Assembly: GCA_001587675.1 (NCBI GenBank)
Contig: LNGD01000086.1
Span: 1-6,644 of the forward strand
From: Candidatus Methanofastidiosum methylothiophilum
GTDB taxonomy: Archaea; Methanobacteriota_B; Thermococci; Methanofastidiosales; Methanofastidiosaceae
Direction: 5' to 3'
DNA: 6,644 bases
The translations under genes were made by a program, and so were the position numbers. A model generated the notes under the pieces. The model searched no databases. It was not told the origin of the DNA and saw only the letters and a list, made by a program, of their open reading frames with translations. This document shows, in pieces, positions 5,327 to 6,644 of this stretch (the first letter of the stretch is position 1; every line of letters starts with the position of its first letter).

Positions 5327-6288
5327 TTGACATCCACCTCGTCAGTTCTCCACTTCTGCTTGACTATTGTATCCTCAATATTCATCCTCTTACCATTTTT
5401 ATGCTCCAAAAGTCCCTGATAAGCTATCATTGCCCCGTTATCTCTGCATAGCGAAGGTTGAGGAACAAAGAGAGAGGCTCCCCTCTCCTCGCACATGGTA
5501 TTGCACATCTCTTTTAATCGCCGGGAGGATGCAACTCCACCTGTTAGCAGGAGCTCATTTTTTTCAGTGTGCGACATAGCCCTTTCAGAAGCTTCTACAA
5601 CTAATGAGTAGGCTGTTTCCATAAGAGAAAAGACAACATCTTCCTGCGGATTTGTTTTGAGTTTCCTTATAGATTCTGTCAATAGGCCAGAGAATGAAAA
5701 ATCCATGCCCTTAATTGTGTATGGCAATTGCAAATAATTCTTACCTTTGCTTGCGAGCTCATCTATCTGTTTACCGCAAGGAAATCCTATCCCAAGCTCT
5801 CTGCCAAATGTATCCTGCATGTTGCCTATACCAACGTCAAGTGTTTCGCCAAATACCCTATACTTACCCTCTGCATACGCAAGAATTTGAGTATTCCCTC
5901 CTGAAACATAAAGGGTCACCGGATCCTTTGCTCCTGTAGTAAACCTGCCAATTTCAACATGTGCCACACAGTGATTTACACCGATCACAGGTACATTTAG
6001 ATTAATAGAAAGGGACCTTGCTGCACTTGCAACAATCCTAAGACAAGGGCCAAGACCCGGCCCCATTGAAAAGGAGATTACATCAATATCTCCTTTCTTA
6101 ATGCCTGATTCCAAAAAAGATTTTTCCATCACACTGCCTATAACGTTAGCGTGGTGGTCAGCTGCTTCTCGGGGATGGATCCCACCGTCTGAGCAATAAG
6201 AATCAGTAACATTGGAGAGTACACCTTCTTCAGAAACTATCCCTACCCCAAGGGTATGAGCTGTACCCTCTATACCAAGAGATATCAT
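5317..6288 (-). CDS. kae1: Kae1 (TsaD/OSGEP family), catalytic subunit of KEOPS for t6A37
   Basis: This is the 323-residue ASKHA-fold enzyme that transfers the threonylcarbamoyl group to A37 of ANN-decoding tRNAs within KEOPS. The metal-binding histidines are H106 and H110 in NHCVAH, and the third ligand is D283 in LCRDNGAMIAYQG. Other family landmarks are IHPREAADHH (37-46), MGPGLGPCLR (75-84), YVSGGNTQ (127-134), the LDVGIGNMQDTFGRE segment (150-164), and LLTGGVASSRRL (247-258). The WRTDEVDV end is typical of the archaeal form. The length is that of a stand-alone Kae1, without the C-terminal Bud32 fusion found in many euryarchaea. The ATG at 6288 is at the usual place, directly before the first strand LGIEGTAHT. 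It has no SD but a TATA box 22 nt upstream, so the message is probably leaderless. sua5 and bud32 follow with overlaps. Confidence 0.97.
   Translation of the reverse strand: MISLGIEGTAHTLGVGIVSEEGVLSNVTDSYCSDGGIHPREAADHHANVIGSVMEKSFLESGIKKGDIDVISFSMGPGLGPCLRIVASAARSLSINLNVPVIGVNHCVAHVEIGRFTTGAKDPVTLYVSGGNTQILAYAEGKYRVFGETLDVGIGNMQDTFGRELGIGFPCGKQIDELASKGKNYLQLPYTIKGMDFSFSGLLTESIRKLKTNPQEDVVFSLMETAYSLVVEASERAMSHTEKNELLLTGGVASSRRLKEMCNTMCEERGASLFVPQPSLCRDNGAMIAYQGLLEHKNGKRMNIEDTIVKQKWRTDEVDVNWI
5335..5340 (-). promoter_or_regulatory. SD of sua5, encoded by conserved C-terminal codons of kae1
   Basis: GAGGTG on the minus strand (5340-5335) pairs well with the archaeal anti-SD and is eight bases before the TTG start of sua5. 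The same bases are the Glu-Val codons within the conserved WRTDEVDV end of Kae1. The site therefore serves both as Kae1 coding sequence and as a ribosome binding site. Confidence 0.7.
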
Positions 6289-6331
6289 GATTTGATATTT
6301 GTTCTTTGTTTTAAATAGTTTATTTCTAACT
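6289..6331 (-). promoter_or_regulatory. Promoter of the kae1-sua5-bud32 operon
   Basis: The 43-bp gap between the regulator gene and kae1 contains TATTTAAA on the minus strand (6317-6310), with an A-rich BRE-like stretch just before it. The box ends 22 nt upstream of the kae1 ATG, and there is no SD in between, as expected for a leaderless transcript beginning at the start codon. The same TATTTAA core at nearly the same spacing precedes the GlcNAc-1-P transferase gene. Confidence 0.6.
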
Positions 6332-6644
6332 TTACTTCATATTCTGGAAGGCTAAATCATAATACTCTTCATCTGAGAACTTCATAGGTTTCATCTTGCC
6401 ACTGGAGGAGAAATCTTTAAACTTCCTGGCCCAGACTTCAAAGAATCCTTCGTTGGATAAAAACGCCATGAATTTAATCAATTGCTCATTTGTTACTTTA
6501 CTTAGGTTGTGCTCCATATCACAAGCATCCCTTTCTGCCTCATCTTCAGGTACAAGTATCATTTTAAAGAAGTCGAGGAGAACTTTATGCTTCTTCATAG
6601 TAATTGTAGCGATTTTTGATCCTTTTTCAGTCAAAACAGTGGGC
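6332..6644 (-). CDS. DtxR/MntR-family metal-dependent regulator, 5' part outside the window
   Basis: About 104 C-terminal residues are visible, opening with PTVLTEKGSKIA, the end of the winged-helix wing, so the DNA-binding domain lies beyond the right edge. A TTG within that VLTEKG motif is an internal leucine, not a start. What follows is the metal-binding/dimerisation domain: KKHKVLLDFF, then DACDMEH, which matches the C102-E105-H106 ligand set of DtxR. Two other DtxR ligands seem changed: by alignment E83 is a leucine and H98 a glutamate, so metal preference may differ from iron-type DtxR. No SH3-like third domain follows; the protein ends with a roughly 40-residue helical tail. Members sense Fe(II), Mn(II) or similar metals and repress uptake genes. 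Its target is not visible here. It ends 43 bp before kae1 on the same strand, but kae1 has its own promoter. Confidence 0.75.
   Translation of the reverse strand, partial: PTVLTEKGSKIATITMKKHKVLLDFFKMILVPEDEAERDACDMEHNLSKVTNEQLIKFMAFLSNEGFFEVWARKFKDFSSSGKMKPMKFSDEEYYDLAFQNMK

Noticed and set aside
6632..6634. TTG at 6634 as the start of a complete 100-residue protein
   Set aside because: The frame stays open to the window edge, and the TTG is the leucine of the VLTEKG motif inside DtxR/MntR proteins. The gene is truncated by the window.

Overview
The window is archaeal chromosomal DNA, AT-rich and gene-dense. The evidence is ribosomal protein S6e, the gamma subunit of initiation factor aIF2, a UPF0147 protein, an archaeal-type polyisoprenyl-phosphate GlcNAc-1-P transferase, and the Kae1/Bud32 pair. 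The gene set and the S6e-aIF2gamma-PIN order fit a euryarchaeon. I cannot place it more precisely from sequence alone. There are no mobile elements, CRISPR arrays, tRNA or rRNA genes, and no stretch over 300 bases lacks a gene.

Layout, left to right. Positions 2-58 look like the last codons of a plus-strand gene cut off by the window edge. A minus-strand translation block follows, read in the order HAD-family phosphatase (2787-2137), S6e (2065-1664), aIF2gamma (1637-417) and a PIN-domain Fcf1/Utp24-like nuclease (450-46). S6e to PIN looks like one operon with its own promoter. A 39-bp divergent promoter region (2788-2826) separates the HAD gene from two plus-strand genes, the membrane GlcNAc-1-P transferase (2827-3768) and the UPF0147 protein (3835-4086). 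The second minus-strand block reads DtxR-type metalloregulator (cut by the right edge, ends 6332), kae1 (6288-5317), a YrdC/Sua5 protein (5326-4727) and bud32 (4730-4083).

Functionally, the kae1-sua5-bud32 block holds enzymes for both steps of tRNA t6A37 synthesis. Sua5/YrdC makes threonylcarbamoyl-AMP; Kae1 transfers the threonylcarbamoyl group and Bud32 is the partner ATPase/kinase of KEOPS. The genes overlap by 10 and 4 nt, and the Shine-Dalgarno (SD) sequences for sua5 and bud32 lie inside the preceding coding regions. The S6e-aIF2gamma-PIN block joins a small-subunit ribosomal protein, the initiator-tRNA delivery GTPase and a probable rRNA-processing nuclease. The window is therefore dominated by translation functions.

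The most interesting signals are in gene architecture rather than in an unknown system. All four TTG-start genes have a clear SD, while the three genes with a TATA box about 22-24 nt upstream of the start (apparently leaderless) all use ATG. The two TATA boxes of the divergent pair sit only 6 bp apart. One TTAA tetranucleotide supplies the stop codons of two convergent genes. I found no convincing new defence or mobile system; this is a housekeeping region.
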